Of a stretch of DNA of 43,308 nt, positions 1 to 8,774 are shown one piece after another. A program made the position numbers and the translations under genes. This DNA comes from an uncultured Acetatifactor sp. (GTDB taxonomy: Bacteria > Bacillota > Clostridia > Lachnospirales > Lachnospiraceae): NCBI GenBank assembly GCA_947595925.1, contig CANQEV010000024.1:1-43308 (forward strand), written 5' to 3'. Each line of letters begins with the position of its first letter. Positions within the stretch are counted from its first letter, which is position 1. Under the pieces are notes generated by a model. The model saw nothing but the letters and a program-made list of their open reading frames with translations, was not told the origin of the DNA and made no database searches.

Positions 1-92
1 AGAAAGGTAATATAAGATCAGAAAGAGGCCTCATAAGGAAAAACAGGAAAAGTGCCAACGAGTACTTGACACAAACAAAATGGATTGGGGGA

Positions 93-121
93 TTGATTTT
101 TAGAACGCTTCTTGCTATACT
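93..121 (+). promoter_or_regulatory. Sigma-A promoter of the small membrane peptide gene
   Basis: The -35 box TTGATT (93-98) and the -10 box TATACT (116-121) are separated by exactly 17 bp. The predicted start of transcription is near 128, leaving a short leader with the Shine-Dalgarno AAGGAGG at 138-144. Confidence 0.7.
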
Positions 122-152
122 AAGGTTGATGATGCAGAAGGAGGTATCCTTT

Positions 153-269
153 ATGGAAGTAATGCTTCTTTTGGGCGGCGGTCTTTTGATCGTGATTATA
201 GCGGTGATTATCGCGGCTGTAAGTTCTGTAGTCAGCGCGGTGGCGGCGGAGGATGACGCGGAGGAATAA
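153..269 (+). CDS. Small single-pass membrane peptide, 38 aa
   Basis: The peptide is almost entirely one hydrophobic segment (residues 3-30, rich in Leu, Ile, Val, Ala and Gly) followed by an acidic tail ending in AEDDAEE. I do not recognise the family. The ATG at 153 is chosen because a perfect AAGGAGG lies 8 nt upstream; a longer in-frame ORF from 66 would start upstream of the promoter's predicted start site and lacks a ribosome site. The gene has a consensus promoter at 93-121 and an intrinsic terminator whose 5' arm lies inside the last codons. It therefore looks like a complete one-gene transcription unit. It could be a small membrane-complex subunit, a toxin-like peptide or a stress peptide, but nothing in the sequence decides between these. 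Confidence 0.65.
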   Translation: MEVMLLLGGGLLIVIIAVIIAAVSSVVSAVAAEDDAEE

Positions 270-292
270 CGGTTCCCCACGTCATCTTTTTT
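252..292 (+). terminator. Intrinsic terminator overlapping the end of the small membrane gene
   Basis: GATGACG (252-258) pairs with CGTCATC (280-286) and is followed by six T residues (287-292). The 5' arm encodes part of the acidic tail of the peptide. Confidence 0.65.
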
Positions 293-321
293 GCATTTTG
301 CGCTGCATCCCGCCCTTTTCC

Positions 322-1512
322 CTATTGATCGTCCAGCGCCGCCATGGCGGCCATTCTCAGCTTTCTGACCACCGGCATCGTCCAGGTATCCCCCCTCTGG
401 ATGAAGTACAAAAATACCAGTTCGTCCTTGGGATCCATGACCACGTAATTCCCGGTCCAGCCGTCCCAGCCGAAGGTCCCCATGTTCCCGGCCACCCCTT
501 CTTTCGCGGGATCCACAAGGGTCCTCATCAGGCATCCGTACCCGTAACCTGCAAGGCTGTCCCAGGAAAAGCTTGACTTCTGTTTTTCGGTCAAGGCGTC
601 CCTGGTCATAAACTCCACCGTTCTGCTGCCCAGGATCCGTCTTCCCCGATAAACGCCCCCGTTTACCAGCATGGACGCAAAATGACCATAGTCGTCCAGG
701 GTGGACACCAGCCCCGCGCCGCCGGACTCAAAGGCCACGTCTTCCCCATAATATACGCCGAGATGGCAGTCCAGGGAGGGAGCCACCCTGCCCAGCTCCT
801 GATTCCAGAGGTAGATCTGGGCGAAACGGCTTTTCTTTTCCTCCGGCACAAAGAATCCGGTGTCCGGCATATCCAGAGGTTCCAAAATTTCTCTCCTTAA
901 AAATTCCCCGAACCGCATCCCGGACACGCTCTCCACCACGGCTCCCAGCACGTCCGCGGAGAGGCCGTACATCCACTTCTCCCCCGGATGAAAACACAGC
1001 GGCACTTTTGCGATCTCCTTCACATAGTCCCTGGTGGTGACCGTCTCCCCGGCCAATCTGCGTCCGATCAGTTCCCCGAACAGTTTTCCGATCCTTCTGC
1101 CCGGCTCATGGGAATCGTCGGGATAGGGGATACCGGATGTCATGCTGAGCAGGTCCAGAATCCGGATGGAGCGGCTTGCCGGAACGATTTCTCCGTTTTC
1201 CTGCCATACCATCGGATCTCTAAACTCCGGGAGATACCTGTCTACCGGGTCCATAAGGTCGATCTCTCCCCGCTCCGCAAGGATCATCACCGCGACCGCC
1301 GTAACGGGTTTCGTCATGGAAAAGAGACGGATGATCGTGTCTCTCTGCATAGGAATCCGGTTCTCCACGTCCGCCATCCCATAGGCTCCAAAATAAAGCT
1401 CCTCCCCTTTGTGCAGCACCAGCGCGCTGACGCCGGGGACCCGGCCTTCTTCCACTTCGCGGCGAAGGATCTCTCCCGCCGTCTGTCTGTATCGATCTGC
1501 CGATCCACCCAT
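322..1512 (-). CDS. Serine hydrolase, beta-lactamase/class C esterase family
   Basis: This is a protein of about 396 aa with the penicillin-recognising fold. The nucleophile motif SMTK (S65, K68 from this start) lies in LFSMTKPVTA. A YGLS segment takes the place of the Tyr motif, and GWTG near the C-terminus is the likely third-motif equivalent. Family members hydrolyse esters or amides, and some act on cell-wall peptides or beta-lactams. No signal peptide is visible, so it is probably a cytoplasmic esterase or transacylase rather than a resistance enzyme. The start at 1512 is preferred because GAGAGGA lies 9 nt upstream; an upstream ATG at 1545 has no ribosome site. It is divergent from the DUF342 gene. 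Confidence 0.8.
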   Translation of the reverse strand: MGGSADRYRQTAGEILRREVEEGRVPGVSALVLHKGEELYFGAYGMADVENRIPMQRDTIIRLFSMTKPVTAVAVMILAERGEIDLMDPVDRYLPEFRDPMVWQENGEIVPASRSIRILDLLSMTSGIPYPDDSHEPGRRIGKLFGELIGRRLAGETVTTRDYVKEIAKVPLCFHPGEKWMYGLSADVLGAVVESVSGMRFGEFLRREILEPLDMPDTGFFVPEEKKSRFAQIYLWNQELGRVAPSLDCHLGVYYGEDVAFESGGAGLVSTLDDYGHFASMLVNGGVYRGRRILGSRTVEFMTRDALTEKQKSSFSWDSLAGYGYGCLMRTLVDPAKEGVAGNMGTFGWDGWTGNYVVMDPKDELVFLYFIQRGDTWTMPVVRKLRMAAMAALDDQ

Positions 1513-1598
1513 ATCTTTTTTCCTCTCTGCGTTTTTTGATTTCATTATACCCGGATCCGTTTCCAAAAGCAATTAAACAATAAAATATCACAAATGCG

Positions 1599-1627
1599 TT
1601 GACACAGTTTTTGATTACAGATAAAAT
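1599..1627 (+). promoter_or_regulatory. Sigma-A promoter of the DUF342/HD-GYP operon
   Basis: TTGACA (1599-1604), a 17-bp spacer and TAAAAT (1622-1627). Transcription should start near 1634, about 32 nt before the DUF342 start codon. Confidence 0.75.
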
Positions 1628-1665
1628 AAACATATATATCGCGTTTTGTCACTTGAGGTATCCTT

Positions 1666-3525
1666 ATGAGCGTGGAAAATCCAAACAATGCTTTGACAGA
1701 GTCCATAGACTCCCTCCTTGCGTCCATCGAAGGGGTATATCAGAAAGAGATGCAGAAAGCCCCCATGATGGTGCTTTCCGCAGGGGACGCCTTTGCAGGG
1801 GATATGTCCTCCGCAGAGGAGCTGGAGGCCGCGGGCTTTAATGAGCCGCAGATCTCCGAAATCTCCCTGGGGCTGGAGATGGGCGTACCTGTGGAAAGGT
1901 ATGCCCGGCTGGGCTATACCTGGAAGCAGATGCAGGAAATCCGACTGGGCCTTCACGCCGGACTGGATACAACGGTCTATGAAAATCCGCTTTACAGCGT
2001 GGATCAGATGCGGGAGCTTCGAATGGGGATGCTCGGTCATGTGAATGTGTCCCTCTACGCGAACCTGGTGTTTTCCGCAACGGACATGCACCGGATACGC
2101 ATGGAATTGTCCGAGGCCAGGTACCGCAGCGATCCCACAGGATACGGATACCGTTTTACCGATGAGAACAGCGGCCTGATCATCCGCGTCAGCGACGACT
2201 GCATGGACGCCTTTATCACGCTGCCTGGGAATGTCACAGGGCGTTTCAGCGCGAACCGGCTCACCAAGATTCTCCGGCAGCACGAGATCACTTTCGGGCT
2301 CCTGCCCCTGGAACTGGAACGTTTCAGCAGGGACTGTCCCCGGGACACGGAGGTCAAGATCGCCCACGGCATAAAGCCCGTGCTGGGATATGACGGCCAC
2401 TATGAATACTATTTCAATACTAACCTAGGAGGCGCTCCCCAGGTCAACGCAGACGGCAGCGTCAATTATGCTTCCGTGAAGGTGACGGAAAGCGTCACGG
2501 CGGGGCAGGAGCTGGCGGCGTACATCCCTCCCAAGGACGGCGTCACGGGGCATACGGTCACCGGCATCGTCATAAAATCCGACGAGGGCCAACAGCTCCC
2601 GCCCCTCACAGGCGCGGGAATCCGTTTTGATCCTTTGACGAACGTTTATACGGCGGAGTATTCCGGGAACGTAACCCTCCAGGAAGACACCTACTCCCTG
2701 AATGTCCGGAAGTCCTTTACCATCCACGGCAACGCCACCCGCTTTACCGGGAACATGGAATATGACGGCACTGTCATCATCACCGGGGACGCTCTGAACA
2801 TGGCGCATATCAAGGCCACCGGCGATATCATTATCAACGGCGTCGTCGGGGAAGCCGAGCTGTACGCCGGTCACAATATCATGATCCGCGGAGGCGCGAA
2901 CTGCGGCGGAAAGGGCATGATCCATGCCGACGGAAGCATCACCGGAAACTACTTCGAGTCCGCAAACCTGAAAGCCGGAGGCTCCATCGAGGGCAATTAT
3001 TTTCTCGGGTGCTCCATCGAATCGGAAGACGTCGTCACTGCCAGAGGGAGGAACTCCCTGATACAGGGCTGCCAGCTCAGGGCGGTTCTGGGCGTGGAGG
3101 CCCGTTATTTCCGCACGGCCGGCGGATCCAAAACAAGCGTCGAAGTCGGCAGTACCGCGGAGCTGAACGTCAGGAAGCTGGAACTTGCGAAGGAAATGAA
3201 CCACGTCTCCCAGGAAATCGAAAAGCTTTCGGAGGGCAGAAATAAACTGGTCCAGCTCTTTGGCCTGGAACTGGCGGAGAGCCGCCCCATATACCAGAAG
3301 ACCAGCCTCGCGATGGAACAGTCTGAGAAGCGCCTGGAACATCTGCAGTTGGAAATGGACCATCTGGAGGAGACCATCGGCAAGGCTTCCAAAGCATTCA
3401 TCAACATTCAGACCGTAATGGAGGCCGGCGTCCGGGTCGTAGTAAACGGGAAGCAGAAAATATTGGATAAAGATCTTAAATTTTATCGGATGACATTCGA
3501 AAATTTCCCCATTGAGGAGGAATAG
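1666..3525 (+). CDS. DUF342 (FapA-like) protein with N-terminal 26-residue repeats
   Basis: The 619-aa protein has three visible parts. Residues 54-148 hold about four copies of a 26-residue repeat built around QM.EIR.GL...V.VS.YA, a helical repeat seen in several clostridial proteins. Residues about 160-500 match the DUF342/FapA family, with a glycine-rich beta-helix-like core (for example GDIIINGVVGEAELYAG and the successive G-S-I-G-N-Y turns). Residues about 505-590 form a charged coiled coil. DUF342 proteins include the flagellar assembly protein FapA, but no flagellar gene is nearby, so a flagellar role is not supported. The HD-GYP protein starts 6 nt downstream, so the two are co-transcribed and probably act together. 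The start follows a modest GAGGT site. Confidence 0.8.
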   Translation: MSVENPNNALTESIDSLLASIEGVYQKEMQKAPMMVLSAGDAFAGDMSSAEELEAAGFNEPQISEISLGLEMGVPVERYARLGYTWKQMQEIRLGLHAGLDTTVYENPLYSVDQMRELRMGMLGHVNVSLYANLVFSATDMHRIRMELSEARYRSDPTGYGYRFTDENSGLIIRVSDDCMDAFITLPGNVTGRFSANRLTKILRQHEITFGLLPLELERFSRDCPRDTEVKIAHGIKPVLGYDGHYEYYFNTNLGGAPQVNADGSVNYASVKVTESVTAGQELAAYIPPKDGVTGHTVTGIVIKSDEGQQLPPLTGAGIRFDPLTNVYTAEYSGNVTLQEDTYSLNVRKSFTIHGNATRFTGNMEYDGTVIITGDALNMAHIKATGDIIINGVVGEAELYAGHNIMIRGGANCGGKGMIHADGSITGNYFESANLKAGGSIEGNYFLGCSIESEDVVTARGRNSLIQGCQLRAVLGVEARYFRTAGGSKTSVEVGSTAELNVRKLELAKEMNHVSQEIEKLSEGRNKLVQLFGLELAESRPIYQKTSLAMEQSEKRLEHLQLEMDHLEETIGKASKAFINIQTVMEAGVRVVVNGKQKILDKDLKFYRMTFENFPIEEE

Positions 3526-3531
3526 CACCGT

Positions 3532-4599
3532 ATGAGCGAAAAGAGTATATTGGTTATAGACAGCGACGAAGTCAGCCAGGAAGTTCTCCGGCACATGTTC
3601 GAAACGGAATATACGATGCTGACGGCCAAGGACGCCAAGGAGGGCATCGCCCTTATCGTCCAGCACATGCAGAATCTCGCCGCCATCATCATGAACCTGG
3701 TCCTTCCGGGGATGAACGGCTATCAGTTCCTGCAGCTCCTGCACAGCAAAAAGATTTCCGAGAAAATCCCCATCATCCTGGTGACTTCCCAGAAGAACAC
3801 CCAGATTGAGCTTGCGTGCTATTCCCTGGGCGTCGCCACCATCATCTCCAAACCCTTCGTCGCCCAGACCATCCGTCTGCAGGTGACCCGCACCATCGAG
3901 GTAACCCAGAAGGCCGAGAGCCTCGCCAATGCGGTCCAGAGCGCAAAGACCGAACTGAGCGACCAGCAGAAACGCATGGAGCTCTACTATGACCGCCTTC
4001 TGGAAGCCATCAGCAACATGATCGAGTTCCGCAGCCAGGAGTCCGGCGACCATGTAAAGCATATCAAGGGAATTACCAGGATCCTGGCAAACACCTACAT
4101 GAAACTGTATCCTGAAAAAGGACTTACCCCGGAAAAGATCAATCTGATCGTGCGGTCCTCCGCGCTCCACGACATCGGCAAGATCGTCATACCGGAAAAC
4201 ATCCTCTTAAAACCCGGCCGCCTTACGGAGGAAGAGCGCACCGTCATAAAGAGCCACACCACAAAAGGCTGTGAAATTCTGAACTTCTTAAAAGATGTGG
4301 AAGACGCGGAAGAACATCAGGTGTCTTACGATATCTGCCGCTACCACCATGAGCGCTACGACGGCAGCGGCTATCCGGACGGTCTCCAGGGGGACGAGAT
4401 TCCCCTCTGCGCCCAGTTTGTCTCCATCGCGGACGTCTACGACGCCCTGGTCAGCGAGCGTACCTACAAAAAGGCCTATGACCGCGACATAGCTTTCGAA
4501 ATGATCCTGAACGGCGAGTGCGGGGCCTTTGCGCCGGAGCTGCTGACCTGTCTGAAGACTTCCCGATTCGAGATAGAAGATCTCTTTGACGCCATATAA
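3532..4599 (+). CDS. HD-GYP protein with a degenerate receiver domain
   Basis: Residues 1-120 form a CheY-like receiver. The phosphoacceptor aspartate is replaced by N55 (IIMNLVLPGMNG), and the usual acidic pair reads D10-S11, while T85 and K107 remain. A helical linker (about 120-155) leads to an HD-GYP domain with HD at 213-214 followed by IGK, H242, HH at 272-273, GYPDG at 280-284 and D301. HD-GYP domains hydrolyse cyclic di-GMP or related dinucleotides, and the metal ligands look intact here. The receiver probably cannot be phosphorylated in the normal way and may bind a partner, the DUF342 protein just upstream being the obvious candidate. Length is normal for the receiver/HD-GYP class. 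Confidence 0.88.
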   Translation: MSEKSILVIDSDEVSQEVLRHMFETEYTMLTAKDAKEGIALIVQHMQNLAAIIMNLVLPGMNGYQFLQLLHSKKISEKIPIILVTSQKNTQIELACYSLGVATIISKPFVAQTIRLQVTRTIEVTQKAESLANAVQSAKTELSDQQKRMELYYDRLLEAISNMIEFRSQESGDHVKHIKGITRILANTYMKLYPEKGLTPEKINLIVRSSALHDIGKIVIPENILLKPGRLTEEERTVIKSHTTKGCEILNFLKDVEDAEEHQVSYDICRYHHERYDGSGYPDGLQGDEIPLCAQFVSIADVYDALVSERTYKKAYDRDIAFEMILNGECGAFAPELLTCLKTSRFEIEDLFDAI

Positions 4600-4601
4600 G
4601 A

Positions 4602-4648
4602 AAAACCCGGCCGGAAGTCACAAAACTTCCAAGACCGGGTTTCTTTTT
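4602..4648. terminator. Bidirectional terminator between the HD-GYP and arabinofuranosidase genes
   Basis: AAACCCGG...CCGGGTTT with an inner GGAAGT/ACTTCC stem. It is followed by T-rich sequence on the plus strand (TTTCTTTTT) and preceded by A-rich sequence that serves the minus strand. It separates two convergent genes. Confidence 0.75.
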
Positions 4649-4667
4649 GCTTTTATAGCCGCTCCCG

Positions 4668-6167
4668 TTAATTTTCCAGCGTTACTTCGAGCTGTACCAC
4701 GCTCTTGGGAGGAAGCGTAAAGCTCAGCTTTTCTCCGCTGACGGTCACCCCGCTAAAGTCCGCGGTCTGAACGGTCTCGGGCGCGTCGAAGGTATTGTGG
4801 GCGTCCATGGCGCCGGTGAGGATCTTCCCCTGCACCGACTTTGCGGCGCTCTGGCCCAGGATCACCTCCATGGCCTCGCCATCCTTTAACGAGAGGTTCG
4901 TCAGGGTGATATAGAGCCTGCCATCCTTGTCCATGGAGACGGACTCCGTGATCTTCTGGGCTTTGATCTTTTCCGTTCCCACCATCTCGTGCTCCATGGT
5001 GGAGTCAACCAGTTCATTCCCCTGGTGCACCTTGTACAGGTTGAATACGTGCCAGGTCGGGGTCTTGATCATCTTAGGCCCTTCCGTCAGGATCACGGCC
5101 TGGAGCACGTTCACCATCTGGGCGATGTTCGCCATCTTCACGCGGTCGCAGTGCTTGTTAAAGAGATTCAGGTTGATGCCCGCCACCAGGGCGTCGCGGA
5201 TGGTGTTCTGCTGGTAGAGGAAGCCGGGGTTCGTTCCGGGCTCCACGTCGTACCAGGTCCCCCATTCGTCCACGATCATGCCGATCTTCTTCTCCGGGTC
5301 AAACTGATCCATGATGGCGCCGTGGCGTTTCAACAGCGTCTCCATATACATGGTCTTTTCCATGGTGCTGTACCAGTCTTCCTCCGAGAAGCCGGTGGCC
5401 TGGCCCTTGTGCTCCCAGTTGCCGTAGGGTACGGTATAATAATGAAGGGAAAGGCCGTTCATGAAGCCGTTGCCGTGGTCAAAGCAGGTGTCCAGGACGC
5501 CCTTGGTCCAGGAATAATCGTCCCCGTTGGCTCCACAGCATACCTTAAAAATGGGATGCTCGTTATCGTAGTTCCGCACATAGGTCTGGTATCTGCGGTA
5601 GAGGTCGCCGTAGTAGGAGGGGCGCATGTTTCCGCCACAGCCCCAGTTCTCGTTGCCCACGCCGAAATAATCTACCTTCCAGGGCTCCGCGTGACCGTTC
5701 GCAGCCCGCAGGTCCGCCATGGGGGACACCCCGTTAAAGGTCATGTACTCCACCCATTCGCTCATCTCCTGCACGGTTCCGCTTCCCACGTTGCCGTTCA
5801 CATAGGTCTTACAGCCCAGCTGACGGCAGAGCTCCATAAATTCGTGGGTTCCAAAACTGTTGTCCTCCACCACGCCGCCCCAGTGGGTGTTGATCATCTT
5901 CTTGCGCTTCTCCTTCGGGCCGATGCCGTCCTTCCAGTGGTACTCATCCGCAAAACATCCGCCCGGCCAGCGCAGCACGGGAACCTGGATCTCCTTCAGC
6001 GCCTCCACAACGTCCGTGCGCATACCGTTCACGTTCGGAATGTCTGAATTTTCCCCTACATAGATCCCCTCGTAGATACATCTTCCCAGATGTTCGGAAA
6101 AATGCCCCTGAAGCTCCGGATTGATATGTCCCTTCTTCACTTCCGGGTTCACATATAATTTTGCCAT
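4668..6167 (-). CDS. Alpha-L-arabinofuranosidase, GH51
   Basis: This enzyme releases terminal alpha-L-arabinofuranosyl residues from arabino-oligosaccharides. The 499-aa length and the motifs fit GH51: GNENWG contains the acid/base Glu (E173) and VDEWGTW contains the nucleophile Glu (E301). The N-terminal [14 protein letters not shown] block is also typical. There is no signal peptide, so it acts in the cytoplasm on imported oligosaccharides. The start at 6167 has GGGAGG 7 nt upstream, while an ATG at 6182 would overlap that site. It lies downstream of the isomerase gene, but a strong terminator (6259-6297) separates them, so it probably has its own promoter or receives only read-through. Confidence 0.92.
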   Translation of the reverse strand: MAKLYVNPEVKKGHINPELQGHFSEHLGRCIYEGIYVGENSDIPNVNGMRTDVVEALKEIQVPVLRWPGGCFADEYHWKDGIGPKEKRKKMINTHWGGVVEDNSFGTHEFMELCRQLGCKTYVNGNVGSGTVQEMSEWVEYMTFNGVSPMADLRAANGHAEPWKVDYFGVGNENWGCGGNMRPSYYGDLYRRYQTYVRNYDNEHPIFKVCCGANGDDYSWTKGVLDTCFDHGNGFMNGLSLHYYTVPYGNWEHKGQATGFSEEDWYSTMEKTMYMETLLKRHGAIMDQFDPEKKIGMIVDEWGTWYDVEPGTNPGFLYQQNTIRDALVAGINLNLFNKHCDRVKMANIAQMVNVLQAVILTEGPKMIKTPTWHVFNLYKVHQGNELVDSTMEHEMVGTEKIKAQKITESVSMDKDGRLYITLTNLSLKDGEAMEVILGQSAAKSVQGKILTGAMDAHNTFDAPETVQTADFSGVTVSGEKLSFTLPPKSVVQLEVTLEN

Positions 6168-6258
6168 TGAATCGCCTCCCATATGTTTTCTTTCTATGTT
6201 ACCCTGTTCCGCCCATAAAGAAAATGTATTTTTCTTTTCACTTTCCAGAGTATATTGT

Positions 6259-6297
6259 CAAAAAAACTGCCCCAGGCGGTATTCCCGTCTGAGGCAG
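6259..6297 (-). terminator. Terminator after the isomerase gene
   Basis: On the minus strand CTGCCTCAGACGG pairs imperfectly with CCGCCTGGGGCAG and is followed by seven T residues. It closes the xylB-DUF4867-isomerase transcript. Confidence 0.8.
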
Positions 6298-6374
6298 CAA
6301 TCTCTCTTGACCTTTGTGACGGCCAGACTTCCCTATGATGTCCGGATCCTCAGTCCCGGAGCGTCCCGCAAGGC

Positions 6375-7859
6375 TTACGCCCAGGGATTCTCGGTGGGAT
6401 AAGGAAGGGACTTGGGCTGGTTGTAGTCCAGATCCTCGATGGGCACGCCGATGTACTTGAATACCTCGAACAGAGCCTTTCCGAAGTGGCCGAAGGCAAC
6501 CGCGCCGTGATGAGGATAATTCTTCTCGATCAGCACATGACGGTAGAAACGTCCCATCTCGGGAATCGCGAACACGCCAATGGCACCGAAGGACTTCGTG
6601 CGGACATTCAGAACCTCGCCCTGTGCGATGTAAGCGCGCAGCTTGCAGTCAGCGGTGGACTGCAGGCGGTAGAAGGTGATCTCGCCGGGAGCGATGTCGC
6701 CCTCCAGAGTTCCGTTGGTCACCTCTACGGGCAGGGAACGCGCCATGATCTTCTGGTTTCTCATCTCGCAGAACGCCAGCTTCTTGGAGCAGGTGTTGCC
6801 GCAGTGGAAGCCCATGAAGGTATCCTTGTGCGTATAGTTGAACTTGCCCTCGATGGACTCCTTATACATATCGGCGGGCACGGAGTTGTTGATATCCAGC
6901 AGGGTCACGGCGTCTGCGCTCACGCAGGTACCGATGAACTCGGACAGGCAGCCGTAGATATCCACTTCACAGGATACGGGGATGCCCATACCGGTGAGAC
7001 GGCTGTTTACATAGCAGGGCACGAAGCCGAACTGGGTCTGGAATGCAGGCCAGCACTTTCCGGCGATAGCCACATACTTTCTGTATCCTCTGTGAGCCTC
7101 CACCCAATCCAGCAGGGTCAGCTCGTACTGAGCCAGCTTCTCCAGAACCTCGGGCTTCTTGTTTCCTGCGCCAAGTTCCTCTGCCATCTCCTTTACCTTT
7201 GCAGGGATCCTCTCGTCTCCGGCGTGCTTGTTGAACGCCTCGAACAGATCCAGCTCGGAGTTCTCCTCAATCTCAACGCCCAGGTTGTAAAGCTGCTTGA
7301 TGGGCGCGTTGCAGGCCAGGAAGTTCAGAGGTCTGGGGCCAAAGGAAATGATCTTCAGGTCGCTCAGTCCGATGATGGCTCTCGCGATAGGCACGAACTC
7401 GTTGATCATGTCGGCGCACTCCTCGGCGGTCCCTACGGGATACTCGGGGATGTATGCCTTGATGTTGCGGAGCTTTAAGTTGTAGCTTGCGTTCAGCATG
7501 CCGCAGTATGCGTCGCCGCGGCCGTCCATCAGATCGCCCTGGCTCTCCTCAGCGGCAGCGACAAAGATGGAAGGTCCGTCAAAGTGCTTTGCCAGCAGGG
7601 TTTCAGAGATCTCGGGACCGAAGTTTCCGAGGTACACGCAGAGCGCGTTACAACCCGCCTTCTTTACATCCTCCAGAGCCTGAACCATGTGGATCTCGCT
7701 CTCCACGATGCAGATAGGGCACTCATAAATATCCGCTGCGCCGTACTTCTCGGTATAAGCCTTTACCAGCGCCTTTCTTCTGTTTACGGACAGACTCTCG
7801 GGGAAGCAGTCACGGCTGACAGCTACGATACCGATCTTTACCTGGGGTAAATTGTTCAT
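6375..7859 (-). CDS. L-fucose/L-arabinose isomerase family protein
   Basis: The 494-aa protein belongs to the FucI-like isomerase group, which interconverts aldoses and ketoses using a divalent metal. Candidate metal ligands and catalytic residues are E298 (in SCEVDIYG), D322 (TLLDINN) and H450/H451 (YPHHGAVAFGHFG), the same E-D-H pattern as fucose isomerase. It is not the classical AraA sequence type. Its neighbours are xylulokinase, DUF4867 and an arabinofuranosidase, and an araD/FGGY kinase operon lies about 24 kb away. I infer that the substrate is more likely L-arabinose, or a related pentose, than L-fucose. No fuculose kinase or aldolase is present. The ribosome site AAGGAGG is strong. 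Confidence 0.8.
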   Translation of the reverse strand: MNNLPQVKIGIVAVSRDCFPESLSVNRRKALVKAYTEKYGAADIYECPICIVESEIHMVQALEDVKKAGCNALCVYLGNFGPEISETLLAKHFDGPSIFVAAAEESQGDLMDGRGDAYCGMLNASYNLKLRNIKAYIPEYPVGTAEECADMINEFVPIARAIIGLSDLKIISFGPRPLNFLACNAPIKQLYNLGVEIEENSELDLFEAFNKHAGDERIPAKVKEMAEELGAGNKKPEVLEKLAQYELTLLDWVEAHRGYRKYVAIAGKCWPAFQTQFGFVPCYVNSRLTGMGIPVSCEVDIYGCLSEFIGTCVSADAVTLLDINNSVPADMYKESIEGKFNYTHKDTFMGFHCGNTCSKKLAFCEMRNQKIMARSLPVEVTNGTLEGDIAPGEITFYRLQSTADCKLRAYIAQGEVLNVRTKSFGAIGVFAIPEMGRFYRHVLIEKNYPHHGAVAFGHFGKALFEVFKYIGVPIEDLDYNQPKSLPYPTENPWA

Positions 7860-7986
7860 GTTGTCGATTCCTCCTTAAAATGATGTTGTTTTGTTTTATC
7901 AGTAACCGCCCGGGAATCCCGGACGGTTTCCCTTCAATCGCTTTTGCGAACGCCCTAAAGGAACGCCGCCTTCTTACTGTCCTGGG

Positions 7987-8073
7987 AACCGGACCGCTTG
8001 CTTTATGGCCGGATCCTTCGTTTTACAGGAACCAAACCGCTTGCTTCGCGGCCGGATCCTCCGTTTTTACAGG
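7987..8073. repeat. Tandem duplication at the 3' end of the DUF4867 gene
   Basis: Two 43-44 bp units lie head to tail (7987-8029 and 8030-8073), differing at a few positions. The second unit covers the last Leu codon and the stop of the DUF4867 gene, so on the minus strand the CTG-TAA end and the following 36 bp are repeated. It sits in the 207-nt gap before the isomerase. Confidence 0.8.
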
Positions 8074-8705
8074 CTCAGGTTCTCACCCTTCAGGCCAAGG
8101 AAGCTTCCCTCGTCAAGGCCGCCCTCCGCATGGCCGATGAGCCACTTGTTCACCGCGGTGATCAGAGCGTCCTCGCTGGGGGCCGTGCCGTCCGCGTTCA
8201 CCTTCGCGTGAGGAGTCTTCAGGGGATAGTTCGTCCCCTTGGGAAGTACGATGGCCACCTGGAATCCGGCGCCGTCCACGCCGCAGGGCGCATAGTGCAG
8301 GGTCGTCGCGAACACTTCCACAGCGGTTCCCGCAGGCACCAGAAACGCCTTTACCTTCGAGGTGTCGTAAGTGAAATCGGGCTCTACGTCCGCCATGAGG
8401 CCCAGCATCAGGATCGCGTCGGTAGCCGCCACATTGATCTCGGAATCCCGATGATACTCCAGGGCGTTCAGCAGCTTGTTGTGACCGTTGCAGTAGCCGA
8501 TCTGAATGGGCATCTCGCCGTAGGTGGTCTCGCTTAAAGCCTTCGTCGCGGAAGTCGCCTCCAGGGAAGCCACGCTGGGCTCATACACGACGCCCTCGGG
8601 AACCTCCGTCTTCTTCAGCGCCTCCACCAGGGGAGCCAGATCTACATTGTTGATCACACGGCCGTACTTGCGGAACTCGGGATCGTTTACGGAATAAATC
8701 TTCAT
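8067..8705 (-). CDS. DUF4867 family protein
   Basis: This is a 212-aa soluble protein starting MKIYSVNDPEFRKYGRVI, which I recognise as DUF4867. The family has no established reaction that I know of. The central part (KAFLVPAGTAVEVFATTLHYAPC) resembles the double beta-helix of ureidoglycolate-lyase or cupin-like enzymes, which suggests small-molecule or sugar binding. It lies between xylulokinase and the isomerase on the same strand, so a role in pentose handling (epimerase, mutarotase or accessory to the isomerase) is the best inference. The start at 8705 has AAAGGAAAGG upstream; the ORF extends 7 codons further without a ribosome site. Confidence 0.8.
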   Translation of the reverse strand: MKIYSVNDPEFRKYGRVINNVDLAPLVEALKKTEVPEGVVYEPSVASLEATSATKALSETTYGEMPIQIGYCNGHNKLLNALEYHRDSEINVAATDAILMLGLMADVEPDFTYDTSKVKAFLVPAGTAVEVFATTLHYAPCGVDGAGFQVAIVLPKGTNYPLKTPHAKVNADGTAPSEDALITAVNKWLIGHAEGGLDEGSFLGLKGENLSL

Positions 8706-8774
8706 GACTGCCTTTCCTTTCTGCAAACAATTTGCTGTGATTTTTTCTCTGCACAGGGGAGCATCCCGCGCATC

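Noticed and set aside
2425..4170. Minus-strand frame of 581 codons opposite the DUF342 and HD-GYP genes
   Set aside because: It spans two well-supported genes on the other strand and has no family features.
4989..6047. Long plus-strand open frame of 352 codons opposite the arabinofuranosidase
   Set aside because: It is the complement of a clearly conserved GH51 gene, has no ribosome site and shows no recognisable motif.
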